11,811 bases of DNA from Dehalococcoidia bacterium (GCA_023271485.1 JALPXT010000038.1:1-11811); one strand, 5' to 3'; positions 1 to 7,883 are shown, numbered from the stretch's first letter. The notes: generated by a model from the sequence alone, not told the origin. Translations and numbers: made by a program.

Positions 1-63
1 GCCTTCGCAGGGACAAGCGTGGCTATCAATCGCTGGCTGAGTAATTACTCGAAACAAAGCTAA
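1..63 (+). other. possible 3' tail of an upstream gene (unresolved)
   Basis: Two forward frames are open from the window edge: frame 1 to TAA at 61-63 and frame 3 to TAA at 42-44. Either could be the last 13-20 codons of a gene just upstream, and neither tail is recognisable. If frame 1 is real, its stop lies 15 bases before the fadN start, which would make fadN part of a longer operon. No promoter is visible in these bases. Confidence 0.25.
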
Positions 64-66
64 CAC

Positions 67-74
67 AAGGAGGT
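67..74 (+). promoter_or_regulatory. strong Shine-Dalgarno for the fadN GTG start
   Basis: AAGGAGGT at 67-74 is a near-perfect anti-16S match ending 4 bases before GTG at 79. It decides the GTG start. Confidence 0.85.
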
Positions 75-78
75 CCAG

Positions 79-2511
79 GTGAAAAGAAAGATCAGGACGG
101 CGGCGGTTCTTGGAGCCGGCGTGATGGGGAGCACCATCGCTGCCCATCTGGCGAATGCCGGCATACCGACATATCTTCTGGACATTGTCCCCGGGGAGCT
201 CACGGAGGAGGATAAGAAGAGAGGGTTGACACCGGAAAGCCCTGCCTTCAGGAGCAAACTTGCCCGAAAGGGCCTGGAGAACGCCCTCAAGGCTAGCCCG
301 GCGGCATTCTATGTCCCGGAAGATGCCAAACTAGTCACTCCGGGCAATTTTGAAGATCATATGCAGTTGATCTCGGATGTGGACTGGATCATCGAGGTGG
401 TGATAGAGAATCTGGAGATAAAGAAGGCGCTACTCAAAAAGGTTGAGCAGTTCAGGAGCCCGGGGACTATCGTTACCACAAACACCTCTGGAATCTCGAT
501 AGACAAGATGTCAGAGGAGCTGTCCCAGGAGTTCAAAGAGCATTTTCTGGGAACACATTTCTTCAACCCCCCAAGATATATGAAACTTCTGGAGATTATC
601 CCCGGAAAGTCCACCAGGAAAGAGATCGTAGACTTCATGGCATCTTTCTGCGAGAAACAACTGGGCAAGGGGATTGTCTTTGCCAAAGACACGCCAAACT
701 TCATCGCCAACAGAATCGGTATCCATGACATGCTGGGGGACATAAGAACCATGGTGGAGGACGGATACACCATCGAAGAAGTTGACGCCATAACCGGCAC
801 TCCCATGGGAAGGCCAAAGACAGCAACTTTTAGAACGGCAGATCTCGTGGGTTTGGATACTCTTGTCCATGTAGCAAGAAATGTATATGACAACGTAGGT
901 GAAAGGGAAAGGAACGAATTCGTCACCCCGGAGATCATAACCAGGATGGTGGATATGGGTCTGCTGGGAGACAAAACAGGCAAGGGATTCTATCGGAAGG
1001 TCAAGACGGACAAAGGCTCCGAGATACATGCGCTGGACTATAAAACCATGGATTATGCCCCCCTCAAAAGGGCCGCATTCCCCGTGTTAGATGGCCTGAA
1101 GAAGGTTGAGAATCCCGCTGAAAGGATAAAAACCCTGGTCTATTCGGAGGACCGGGCAGGTCGATTTGCCTGGAAAGCCGTCAAGAGACTGCTGCTTTAC
1201 TGTGCGGATAAGATTCCAGAGATAGCCGATGACATACTGAGCGTCGATAGAGCCATGAAATGGGGATTCAACTGGGAGCTTGGCCCTTTTGAGACCTGGG
1301 ATGCCATAGGCGTCACCGAATCTGTTAGGAGAATGGAAGCCGAAGGCGAAGAGATTCCGGACAACATTAAGCAGATGCTCTCGCTTGGGAGAGAGCGGTT
1401 CTACGAAAGGAGAGATGGCAGACTTTACTTCTTTGACTTCCAGAAATCAGACTACCTGGAGATTGAGGATAAACCGCAAATCATCATTCTCCCTTCTCTG
1501 AAGGAGAGGAAGAGGCTGATTAAGTCCAATGCCGGGGCCAGCCTGGTGGACCTGGGAGACGGTGTTGCCTGTCTGGAATTTCACTCCCCAAACAACGCCA
1601 TCGGGGCTGATATCATCCAGATGCTTAATTACAGCATAAAAGAGGTGGAGGAGAATTTCGAAGGACTGGTTATCGGCAACCACGGCCGGAACTTCAGTGT
1701 CGGGGCAAATCTGATGCTCCTTCTCTTCGAATCTCAGAACCAGAACTGGGATGCCATTCAACTCGTAGTGAAGCAATTTCAAGATGCCTGCAGCCGCATC
1801 AAGTATGCCGAAAAACCGGTGGTGGCAGCGCCATCCGGCATGACCCTGGGCGGCGGATGCGAGATATGCATGGCCGCCAACAGGATAAGGGCCAGTGCCG
1901 AGACCTACATCGGCCTGGTGGAGGTGGGTGTGGGGCTTATTCCCGCTGGTGGGGGTAACAAAGAGCTGCTCCTGGCGAACATGGAATGGGTGCCTCCGGT
2001 GGTCCCCAGTGCTGCATCACCCCAGGGAAGTCCGCCGGATCTCCTCCCCTATGTCGCGAAAACCTTTGACACTATCGCCAGGGCCAAGGTATCCACCAGC
2101 GGCAGGGATGCCCGAAATCTAGGGTTCCTCAGGCCACAGGACAAGGTCACGGTGAATCTGGATCACCTCCTGTACGATGCCAAAGAGACAGTTCTTGCCA
2201 TGGCCAGGGAGGGTTATTCTCCCGTTAGACCTAGAGACGATATCAGGGTAACCGGTAGAACGGGAAGGGCTTCCCTGGAGCTGATAATCTATACTATGAG
2301 AGAGGGAGGATTCATCACCGACTACGATGGGCATATCGCCAGGAAGCTCGCCTATGTGTTGACCGGCGGCGATGTTGCACCGAACACCCTGGTAACCGAG
2401 GAATACCTGCTGGAGCTTGAAAGGGAGGCATTTGTCTCGCTCTGCGGAGAGAAAAGGACTCAGGACAGGATGAGACATATGCTCCAGACCAACAAGCCGC
2501 TCAGAAATTGA
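79..2511 (+). CDS. fadN: 3-hydroxyacyl-CoA dehydrogenase / enoyl-CoA hydratase fusion (FadN type)
   Basis: This bifunctional beta-oxidation enzyme would hydrate trans-2-enoyl-CoA and oxidise the resulting 3-hydroxyacyl-CoA with NAD+ in the cytoplasm. The dehydrogenase is N-terminal and the hydratase C-terminal, the FadN order and the reverse of E. coli FadB. Visible motifs are a Rossmann GAGVMG at residues 12-17, the HAD segment GTHFFNPP with His160, and Glu172 in LLEIIPG. The 12-residue His-Glu spacing matches the family's catalytic dyad. The segment KDTPNFIANRIG follows. In the crotonase part, LGGGCE carries Glu595 and GLVEVGVGLIP carries Glu615, the 20-residue spacing of the two catalytic glutamates of hydratases. 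At 810 residues it is close to known FadN proteins (about 790). The GTG start has a strong ribosome site. The thiolase gene follows 24 bases after the stop, so the two are almost certainly co-transcribed. Both active sites look intact. Confidence 0.95.
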   Translation: MKRKIRTAAVLGAGVMGSTIAAHLANAGIPTYLLDIVPGELTEEDKKRGLTPESPAFRSKLARKGLENALKASPAAFYVPEDAKLVTPGNFEDHMQLISDVDWIIEVVIENLEIKKALLKKVEQFRSPGTIVTTNTSGISIDKMSEELSQEFKEHFLGTHFFNPPRYMKLLEIIPGKSTRKEIVDFMASFCEKQLGKGIVFAKDTPNFIANRIGIHDMLGDIRTMVEDGYTIEEVDAITGTPMGRPKTATFRTADLVGLDTLVHVARNVYDNVGERERNEFVTPEIITRMVDMGLLGDKTGKGFYRKVKTDKGSEIHALDYKTMDYAPLKRAAFPVLDGLKKVENPAERIKTLVYSEDRAGRFAWKAVKRLLLYCADKIPEIADDILSVDRAMKWGFNWELGPFETWDAIGVTESVRRMEAEGEEIPDNIKQMLSLGRERFYERRDGRLYFFDFQKSDYLEIEDKPQIIILPSLKERKRLIKSNAGASLVDLGDGVACLEFHSPNNAIGADIIQMLNYSIKEVEENFEGLVIGNHGRNFSVGANLMLLLFESQNQNWDAIQLVVKQFQDACSRIKYAEKPVVAAPSGMTLGGGCEICMAANRIRASAETYIGLVEVGVGLIPAGGGNKELLLANMEWVPPVVPSAASPQGSPPDLLPYVAKTFDTIARAKVSTSGRDARNLGFLRPQDKVTVNLDHLLYDAKETVLAMAREGYSPVRPRDDIRVTGRTGRASLELIIYTMREGGFITDYDGHIARKLAYVLTGGDVAPNTLVTEEYLLELEREAFVSLCGEKRTQDRMRHMLQTNKPLRN

Positions 2512-2535
2512 CCGTCACTCACAAGGGGGATAAAG

Positions 2536-3714
2536 ATGAGAGAAGCAGTTATAGTATCAGCGGTGAGGACCGCTATTGGAAGGGCGCCAAAGGGCACCTT
2601 GCGAAACACCAGGCCGGAGTATTCGGCCACCGAGGTGGTAAAGGAGGCAATTAAGAGAGCCAGGGGGCTGGAACCAGGGGACATAGACGATCTAATAATC
2701 GGTTGTGCTTTCCCCGAGGCAGAGGCGGGGATGAACGTGGGTAGGATTATTGCACTCAAAGCCGGACTTCCCCATTCGGTGACCGGTGTCACCGTAAACA
2801 GGTTCTGTGCCTCCGGCCTCGAGGCCATTGCCATCGCCTCACAGAGGATCATGTGTGGATTTGCGGATATTGTGGTAGCCGGAGGGGTTGAGCACATGAG
2901 CAGTGTGCCCATAGGCGGAAGCAAACAGCTGCCGGATCCCGACCTGATGGAAAGCTATCCCGGGGTCTACATCCCCATGGGGCTCACGGCGGAGAATGTG
3001 GCACAGAGATATGGTGTGAGCAGAGAGGATCAGGATGCATTCGCTTTAGATAGTCACCAGAAGGCAGTGAAGGCACTGAAAGAGAAAAAATTCGCCGAGC
3101 AGATTCTGCCGCTAAACATCGTGGAGAGGACCTTTGAAGAAGGAAAACCGGTCAAGAAAGAGATAGTTTTTGAGAAGGATGAATGCGTCAGGCCGGATAC
3201 CTCCCTGGAAGGTCTATCCAAGCTAAAACCGGTCTTTAACATCAAAGGCACGGTGACTGCCGGCAACTCTTGTCCCTTGAGCGATGGGGCTGCGGCGGTG
3301 GTGCTCGTGTCCAGGGAGAGGGCCAGGGAGTTAGGACTGAAGCCGATGGGTGTCTTGCGATCATACGGTGTTGGAGGCGTTGACCCTGAGGTCATGGGCA
3401 TAGGCCCGGTGGTGGCCGTCCCCAAGGCGCTCAAATACGCCGGTATCTCCATGGACCAGGTCGACCTTGTAGAGCTAAATGAGGCATTTGCCTCCCAGTC
3501 GCTATATGTGATCAGAACCCTGGGGATCGACCCGGATAGGTTAAATGTAAATGGTGGTTCTATTGCCCTGGGGCATCCCCTGGGGTGTACCGGAGCCTAT
3601 CTTACTACCAAGCTGCTCTATGAAATGGAAAGCAGAAGGGCCAGATTCGGCCTGGTCACCATGTGTATCGGTGGCGGTATGGGGGCAGCGGGTATATTCG
3701 AAAGAGAAGAATAG
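2536..3714 (+). CDS. fadA: acetyl-CoA acyltransferase (3-ketoacyl-CoA thiolase)
   Basis: This thiolase cleaves 3-ketoacyl-CoA with CoA to acetyl-CoA and a shortened acyl-CoA, the last step of each beta-oxidation turn. Its 392 residues match the usual thiolase length. The nucleophilic Cys91 lies in the RFCASG motif. His347 lies in the signature NGGSIALGHPLGCTG, and the second catalytic cysteine, Cys377, in CIGGGMGAAG. All three stand at the family positions. The ATG at 2536 has AAGGGGGA at 2523-2530 as ribosome site, 24 bases after fadN. Sequence alone cannot separate degradative FadA from biosynthetic acetoacetyl-CoA thiolases. The position between fadN and an acyl-CoA dehydrogenase argues strongly for the degradative role. 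Confidence 0.94.
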   Translation: MREAVIVSAVRTAIGRAPKGTLRNTRPEYSATEVVKEAIKRARGLEPGDIDDLIIGCAFPEAEAGMNVGRIIALKAGLPHSVTGVTVNRFCASGLEAIAIASQRIMCGFADIVVAGGVEHMSSVPIGGSKQLPDPDLMESYPGVYIPMGLTAENVAQRYGVSREDQDAFALDSHQKAVKALKEKKFAEQILPLNIVERTFEEGKPVKKEIVFEKDECVRPDTSLEGLSKLKPVFNIKGTVTAGNSCPLSDGAAAVVLVSRERARELGLKPMGVLRSYGVGGVDPEVMGIGPVVAVPKALKYAGISMDQVDLVELNEAFASQSLYVIRTLGIDPDRLNVNGGSIALGHPLGCTGAYLTTKLLYEMESRRARFGLVTMCIGGGMGAAGIFEREE

Positions 3715-3717
3715 GAT

Positions 3718-3777
3718 TAGGCTGAAGGCTGAAGTCCGAAGGCTGAAGTTCCCTAAAAGTCTTCAGTCTTCAGCCTA
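3718..3777 (+). repeat. heptamer-repeat inverted repeat / hairpin between fadA and fadE
   Basis: The 97-base gap holds tandem 7-mers GGCTGAA, GGCTGAA, GTCCGAA, GGCTGAA at 3720-3747. The complementary series GTCTTCA, GTCTTCA, GCC lies at 3759-3775. The outer arms 3718-3734 and 3761-3777 pair over 17 bases with one mismatch. No T-run follows, so it does not look like an intrinsic terminator. It could stabilise or process the fad mRNA, or simply be a mobile intergenic repeat. Confidence 0.8.
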
Positions 3778-3800
3778 TCTACCTGAATAGTTACAGAAAA

Positions 3801-3806
3801 AGGAGG
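3801..3806 (+). promoter_or_regulatory. Shine-Dalgarno deciding the GTG start of fadE
   Basis: AGGAGG lies 5 bases upstream of GTG at 3812. It supports independent, efficient initiation downstream of the hairpin. Confidence 0.8.
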
Positions 3807-3811
3807 AAACC

Positions 3812-5596
3812 GTGGAGACAGGGAAAATCAGAAAGGGTGGCGCATTTCTGGTAGAGGAAATAGCCCCACAAGAGATCTTTACCCCCGATGACTTCACCGA
3901 AGAGCACCGGATGATCATCAAGACCACCGAAGACTTCGTCAAGAACGAGGTGCAGCCGCATATAGAGGAGCTAGAGCATAAGGATTTTGAACTCACCCGC
4001 AAGCTAATGCGGCAGGTTGGAGGGCTGGGGCTTCTTGGGGCAGACATAGAGGAGCAGTACGGCGGTTCCGCAATGGATAAGATAGCCTCGCTGCTTATCA
4101 CTGCCTATTTCACACCGGCAGGATCCTTTGGCCTGACTCTGGGTGCTCATACGGGAATTGGAACCCTGCCCGTGGTATTCTTTGGCAATAAGTCCCAGAA
4201 GGAGAAATACCTTCCCGCTCTGGCAAGCGGGGAAAAGATCGCCGCCTACGCCCTGACCGAGCCCCTCGCCGGCACCGATGCCCTTGCCCTGAGGACTAAG
4301 GCCATCCTATCCGATGACGGCCGATACTATCAGCTCAACGGCGAAAAGCAGTTCATTACCAATGGAGGACTGGCAGACATTATTATAACCTTTGCCAAGG
4401 TCGATGGTGATAAGTTTACCGCCTTCATTGTAGAGAAAGGCTTTCAGGGGGTATCCATAGGGTCGGAGGAGAGTAAGATGGGCATTCGTGGCTCCTCCAC
4501 CACCAGCGTGATATTTGAGGATGCCAGGGTGCCGGTGGAGAATGTCCTCTTCGAGATCGGCAAGGGACATATGGTTGCCTTCAGCATTCTCGATATAGGC
4601 AGGCTCAGACTGGCCGGAGGATGCGTGGAAGAGGCAAAGTCAGCCCTGGAGGAAAGCGTAAAATATGCCAAACAGAGGGTGCAGTTTGGGAAACCTATCT
4701 GCGAATTCGGTCTGATCAAACATAAACTGGCTGAGATGGGGATAGGGATTTATATAGCAGAGAGCATGCTTTACCGAACCGCCGGTCTGATAGATAACAT
4801 CCTCACCACTGTGGACATGGCGGGAGAGGACAGCGGCAGGCGGAGCGCGGAATGCATATCGGAATATGCTACCGAGTGCTCCATTAACAAGGTCTACTGC
4901 TCTGAGATGCTGGACTATGTCGCCGATGAGGCGGTCCAGATACATGGCGGATACGGATATATCGAGGAGTATCTGGTGGAGCGAATCTATAGGGATTCGC
5001 GGATAAACCGGATATTTGAAGGGACAAATGAGATAAACCGGCTTACCATACTTGACCGGCTGATGAGAAAGGCGTTGAAAAACGAGATTCCTCTCTTCTC
5101 CATGGCACTGAGACTGGCCGGTGAAATGCTGACCATAGAGCCGGTCTCCCCGAGCATGGAAGACGGGCCGCTGGGGTACCAGAAGAAGCTGGTGGATATG
5201 TCAAAGAAGATATTCCTCCTCACATCGGGCGGGGCGGCACAGAAATACGGGAAGGCCATGGCCGAGCAGCAGGAGATCCTGGGGCTTCTGAGCGACATTG
5301 CAATCGAAATCTTCGCCATGGAGAGCGGCCTCTTGAGAGCGCTCAAGTCCGTGGAATCTTCCGGAGAGGAGCAAGCAAAGACAAAGATAGGCATGGTATG
5401 CGTCTTTGTAAATGACGCCATGAAGAGAATAGACGATTATGCCACCCAGATACTTGCTGCAATGGAGACCGGGGACGTGCTATATACACAGCTCGGGGCG
5501 ATGAGGAAGCTTTCCAGACTTATGCCCATTAACACTGTGGCTGTCAGAAGAGAAATCGCCGAGAGGTTCACAGAGGCGGAGCGATACACCTGTTAG
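3812..5596 (+). CDS. fadE: acyl-CoA dehydrogenase, long form (FadE/VLCAD-like)
   Basis: This FAD enzyme introduces the trans-2 double bond into acyl-CoA, the first step of beta-oxidation, and should pass electrons to an electron-transfer flavoprotein (not encoded in this window). The acyl-CoA dehydrogenase signature ALTEPLAGTDA is near residues 146-156. The C-terminal signature IHGGYGYIEEY is followed by RIYRDSRINRIFEGTNEI. Glu403 in FEGTNEI stands where medium-chain enzymes keep their catalytic glutamate. About 170 further residues follow, giving 594 in all. This helical C-terminal extension is typical of the long FadE/VLCAD-like branch and distinguishes it from 380-residue short-chain enzymes. 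The GTG start has AGGAGG 5 bases upstream. It is third in the fadN-fadA-fadE order. Chain-length specificity cannot be read here. Confidence 0.93.
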   Translation: METGKIRKGGAFLVEEIAPQEIFTPDDFTEEHRMIIKTTEDFVKNEVQPHIEELEHKDFELTRKLMRQVGGLGLLGADIEEQYGGSAMDKIASLLITAYFTPAGSFGLTLGAHTGIGTLPVVFFGNKSQKEKYLPALASGEKIAAYALTEPLAGTDALALRTKAILSDDGRYYQLNGEKQFITNGGLADIIITFAKVDGDKFTAFIVEKGFQGVSIGSEESKMGIRGSSTTSVIFEDARVPVENVLFEIGKGHMVAFSILDIGRLRLAGGCVEEAKSALEESVKYAKQRVQFGKPICEFGLIKHKLAEMGIGIYIAESMLYRTAGLIDNILTTVDMAGEDSGRRSAECISEYATECSINKVYCSEMLDYVADEAVQIHGGYGYIEEYLVERIYRDSRINRIFEGTNEINRLTILDRLMRKALKNEIPLFSMALRLAGEMLTIEPVSPSMEDGPLGYQKKLVDMSKKIFLLTSGGAAQKYGKAMAEQQEILGLLSDIAIEIFAMESGLLRALKSVESSGEEQAKTKIGMVCVFVNDAMKRIDDYATQILAAMETGDVLYTQLGAMRKLSRLMPINTVAVRREIAERFTEAERYTC

Positions 5597-5672
5597 ACGT
5601 TCGCTCTGCAAAACACAATATGGGTGGGTGAAAGCTAGAGAGCGGGTGAACATCTGAAAGTGAGGGCCATCC

Positions 5673-6575
5673 TTGGATTGGGCCGATGCGGCGATACTTA
5701 GCACCGCCGTTATGGCGGTGGTCAACATACTTGATAGCCATCTCGTCACCAAGAGGATGCCTAGTTTCAGGGCATTCCTCATCCCGGCGGGAATTCTGAG
5801 TGTTATCAACGCTGCCATACTGCTCAGCCTTTTCCCCCTCCCCCAGGATCTTAGTGTCGTTCCATTTCTGATAGCCGTACTTTCGGCCGTCCTGCGGGCC
5901 ACGGCAGTCTTGCTGATACTGCATATCCTCCAAACCAGAGAGGTCTCCCGGGTCATCCCCGTGGTTCACACAAACCCGGTGTTTGTAGCTATCCTGGCTG
6001 TGCTGCTCCTTGGTGAAACGCTAACCTATCTGCAGTGGATCGCTGTCATGGTCGTTGTCCTTGGGGCAGTACTCATATCCATCAGGCGAGGGTCTCATGG
6101 TTCTGGAGCAGGATTTGCTGGATCGCTCTTCTTGCCTCTCGTCGCCAGTCTCCTTCTGGCCACCGCTAACCTTACCAGCAAGTATGCCCTGGAGCACGTT
6201 TCATATTGGAATATGCTCGCCTTCGGCAGTCTTCTCGTGGCATTTATCTTTCTGAGTGTCTCCCTGCGTCCCCTTCCTCTTCGCCAGCTTCGCATGGTGA
6301 GGCGGCCCGTCCTGACGGCGGGGCTTCTGATATTGGCCAACGCGCTGGTGCTCCTCGGCATGTTCCTGATGTTCTGGGCCATACAGAGGGGGCCGGTATC
6401 GCTGGTCTCGGCAATCGCGGGGGCTCGTCCAGCATTCGTGTTTGTCTATGCCGTCATTCTAAGCCTCATATCTCATGTGTTGCTGGAGCAGCGCATGGGA
6501 AGGCAAACCATAGCGCTGAGACTCGGTGCCATTGCCATGATCGTTGGCGGGATAACGATTATTCACCTGGCTTGA
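5673..6575 (+). CDS. EamA/DMT-family membrane transporter
   Basis: This 300-residue integral membrane protein probably has ten transmembrane helices. It consists of two EamA repeats of five helices, at about residues 3-138 and 149-299, joined by a short basic Gly-rich linker (RRGSHGSGAG). The end of the first repeat shows the family pattern TNPVFVAI...LLLGETL...GAVLIS, and the second repeat ends with a comparable AGARPAFVFVY segment. DMT members move amino acids, drugs or other metabolites across the inner membrane, and the substrate here is unknown. An in-frame TGA at 5661-5663 rules out a start further upstream. The first start is TTG at 5673 with GAGG at 5662-5665 at suitable spacing. It lies 76 bases after fadE with no terminator seen between, so read-through from the fad operon is possible. 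The link to fatty-acid metabolism is only positional. Confidence 0.85.
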   Translation: MDWADAAILSTAVMAVVNILDSHLVTKRMPSFRAFLIPAGILSVINAAILLSLFPLPQDLSVVPFLIAVLSAVLRATAVLLILHILQTREVSRVIPVVHTNPVFVAILAVLLLGETLTYLQWIAVMVVVLGAVLISIRRGSHGSGAGFAGSLFLPLVASLLLATANLTSKYALEHVSYWNMLAFGSLLVAFIFLSVSLRPLPLRQLRMVRRPVLTAGLLILANALVLLGMFLMFWAIQRGPVSLVSAIAGARPAFVFVYAVILSLISHVLLEQRMGRQTIALRLGAIAMIVGGITIIHLA

Positions 6576-6610
6576 ATGTTATTGACGGGTAGCTGTTCAG
6601 CAGCCACCCT

Positions 6611-6776
6611 ATGTCACCCTGACCCTGAACGCAGTGAAGGGGAAGGGTCCCCGATATCCTTCGGTGAGCTTGTCCTGAGCGGAATGAGATTCTTCGCCGG
6701 AGCCTGCCCTGAGGGCCACGAGATTCTTCGCCTCCGGCTCAGAATGACAGAAGCGAAGGGCTCAGAATGACAGTAA
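6611..6776. repeat. dispersed-repeat mosaic with internal direct repeats
   Basis: This non-coding block lies between two convergent genes. GAGATTCTTCGCC occurs at 6686-6698 and 6720-6732, 34 bases apart. GGCTCAGAATGACAG occurs at 6736-6750 and 6759-6773. The composition, with short CTGAGC/GAATGACA and ATTCTTCGCC words on both strands, is that of a common intergenic repeat type that often appears as spurious short ORFs in environmental bacterial genomes (recalled, not searched). The copy looks degenerate and composite. Confidence 0.75.
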
Positions 6777-6792
6777 GGTGAACGGTTACCTT
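6775..6792. terminator. small hairpin between convergent genes, weak terminator candidate
   Basis: AAGGTGA at 6775-6781 pairs with TTACCTT at 6786-6792 around a 4-base loop, including one G-T pair. It lies between the transporter (forward) and the dCMP deaminase (reverse). Neither strand has a proper T-run after it, so termination is only possible. Confidence 0.25.
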
Positions 6793-6815
6793 GACGGTAT
6801 TATTTCAGGCGGTTA

Positions 6816-7298
6816 TCATTCCAGATGGGTGATCTCGGACGATGGCCTCCCAACACTATCCACCTTTATCCCCGCCTCGGCGAAGAGCTCATGGAAGGAA
6901 TCATCAGCGTACTTACCAAAGCTCACAAAGCGTTTGATCCTGGCGTTGACCAGCATCTTGGCACAGAGGATGCAGGGGGTGTGGGTGCAGTAGACGGTGC
7001 AGCCATCAAGGCTGACACCGTGGAGAGACGCCTGAATGATGCAATTCTGCTCGGCATGGATGGAGCGGCAAATCTCGTGACGGGTGCCGGATGGGATATC
7101 CTGCGCATCCCTGAGGCAGCCCAGTTCGAGACAGTCTTTCAGTCCGGCGGCAGCGCCATTGTAGCCGGTGGCCAGGATATGCTTATCCCGCACGGCCACC
7201 GCACCGACATGGTGCCGGAGGCAGGTCGAGCGCTCGGCCACCACCGAGGCCACCTTGAGAAAGTATTCGTCGATGCTCGGACGGTGTGATTCTGTCAT
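6816..7298 (-). CDS. dCMP deaminase (ComEB-like cytidine/deoxycytidylate deaminase)
   Basis: This zinc-dependent deaminase would convert dCMP to dUMP and so feed dTMP synthesis. Its 160 residues match the family. The zinc and catalytic signature is complete: HAEQN at residues 81-85 (His81 zinc ligand, Glu83 proton shuttle) and TPCILC with Cys109 and Cys112. The upstream segment GYNGAAAGLKDC near residues 45-56 is typical of deoxycytidylate deaminases rather than tRNA or guanine deaminases. Its ATG overlaps the stop of the upstream kinase gene by four bases (ATGA), indicating translational coupling. The end carries tandem TGA TAA stops. A role in DNA uptake, as the Bacillus comEB name suggests, is not implied. 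The antisense open frame at 6825-7289 is a shadow of this gene. Confidence 0.92.
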   Translation of the reverse strand: MTESHRPSIDEYFLKVASVVAERSTCLRHHVGAVAVRDKHILATGYNGAAAGLKDCLELGCLRDAQDIPSGTRHEICRSIHAEQNCIIQASLHGVSLDGCTVYCTHTPCILCAKMLVNARIKRFVSFGKYADDSFHELFAEAGIKVDSVGRPSSEITHLE

Positions 7299-7840
7299 GA
7301 CGCGAGTGCGGCGATGAGCCGCTCGGTCTCCTCTCTTAGCCTCTCCAGCGAGGATTCATTGATCAGGGTAAAATCTGCCATGGCGATCGGCCCCCCTTTG
7401 CCGAGGTTCTCGATCTCGGCGAAGTCGCGGCTCACCGATTCCGAAACGGTCAGGGGCCTGATCGGCCTTCGCGAAAGGCGCTCTTGCCTTGCTCCGGGTG
7501 AAGAATAGACCGTCACCACAAGAAAGTCTTCGCCGTAATGCTCTTTGAGCAGCTTGTACTCCTCCCATGAGTACAGGCCATCCACCACTACATTCGATCG
7601 TTGCAGCGCCGCATCGATTGCAGGAAGGTTCAGCTTGGCATAGGCAGCCATGCCGTGTTCCTCCCGCAGTCGCTCGCGAACGTGTCGCTCGTTTTCCTCG
7701 TTTAGCTCCAGCCCCCGCCGGAGCACCTCCCTGTCCGTCAGGTCGCCAAACCTTATTCGCACAAAGCCCTTCTGCTCGAAGGCCCGCGCCACCTCCGATT
7801 TACCCGATCCGCTCATACCAACAATGGCTACGACCTTCAT
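7295..7840 (-). CDS. P-loop nucleotide kinase-like protein, UPF0200-type
   Basis: This 181-residue cytoplasmic P-loop NTPase begins MKVVAIVG, with the Walker A motif GMSGSGKS at residues 8-15. The general pattern resembles UPF0200 proteins, common in archaea and annotated as AAA ATPase or dephospho-CoA/adenylate-kinase-like. Matching features are SGKSEVARAFEQKGF, a RFGD segment, VVVDGLYSWEE as the probable Walker B-like strand, and a basic LSRRPIRP lid segment. The substrate is unknown. Coupling by a four-base overlap to a dCMP deaminase suggests nucleotide or deoxynucleotide salvage, but this is inference. A longer reading from ATG 7876 adds 12 residues. I rejected it because that ATG lies inside the probable -10 box and lacks a ribosome site, whereas ATG 7840 is preceded by GGGGAG. 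Confidence 0.85.
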   Translation of the reverse strand: MKVVAIVGMSGSGKSEVARAFEQKGFVRIRFGDLTDREVLRRGLELNEENERHVRERLREEHGMAAYAKLNLPAIDAALQRSNVVVDGLYSWEEYKLLKEHYGEDFLVVTVYSSPGARQERLSRRPIRPLTVSESVSRDFAEIENLGKGGPIAMADFTLINESSLERLREETERLIAALAS

Positions 7841-7874
7841 GACTCCCCAATCGTGCCTTTGTAGTTCACGCTCC

Positions 7875-7883
7875 ATTATAGCA
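7875..7883 (-). promoter_or_regulatory. extended -10 promoter for the kinase/deaminase operon
   Basis: On the minus strand TGCTATAAT is a perfect extended -10 (TG-N-TATAAT). The -35 region is weak, as expected for extended -10 promoters. Transcription should begin near 7868, leaving a leader of about 28 bases before ATG 7840. Confidence 0.65.

Noticed and set aside
357..983. 208-residue reverse frame inside fadN
   Set aside because: Antisense to conserved dehydrogenase motifs and of low-complexity composition, with no family features.
3735..3777. intrinsic terminator between fadA and fadE
   Set aside because: The hairpin is strong but no T-run follows, and fadE continues the same pathway.
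3551..3790. 79-residue forward frame over the end of fadA
   Set aside because: It lies within the thiolase gene in another frame and then reads through the heptamer hairpin; no family pattern.
6576..6770. 64-residue frame over the repeat region
   Set aside because: Its translation is that of an intergenic repeat type that commonly yields spurious ORFs; no independent start signal.
6611..6776. CRISPR array
   Set aside because: Direct repeats occur only twice each with irregular spacing, and no cas genes are present.
6825..7289. 154-residue forward frame antisense to the dCMP deaminase
   Set aside because: The opposite strand carries the complete HAE and PCxxC signature with coupling to the kinase gene; the forward frame is a high-GC shadow.
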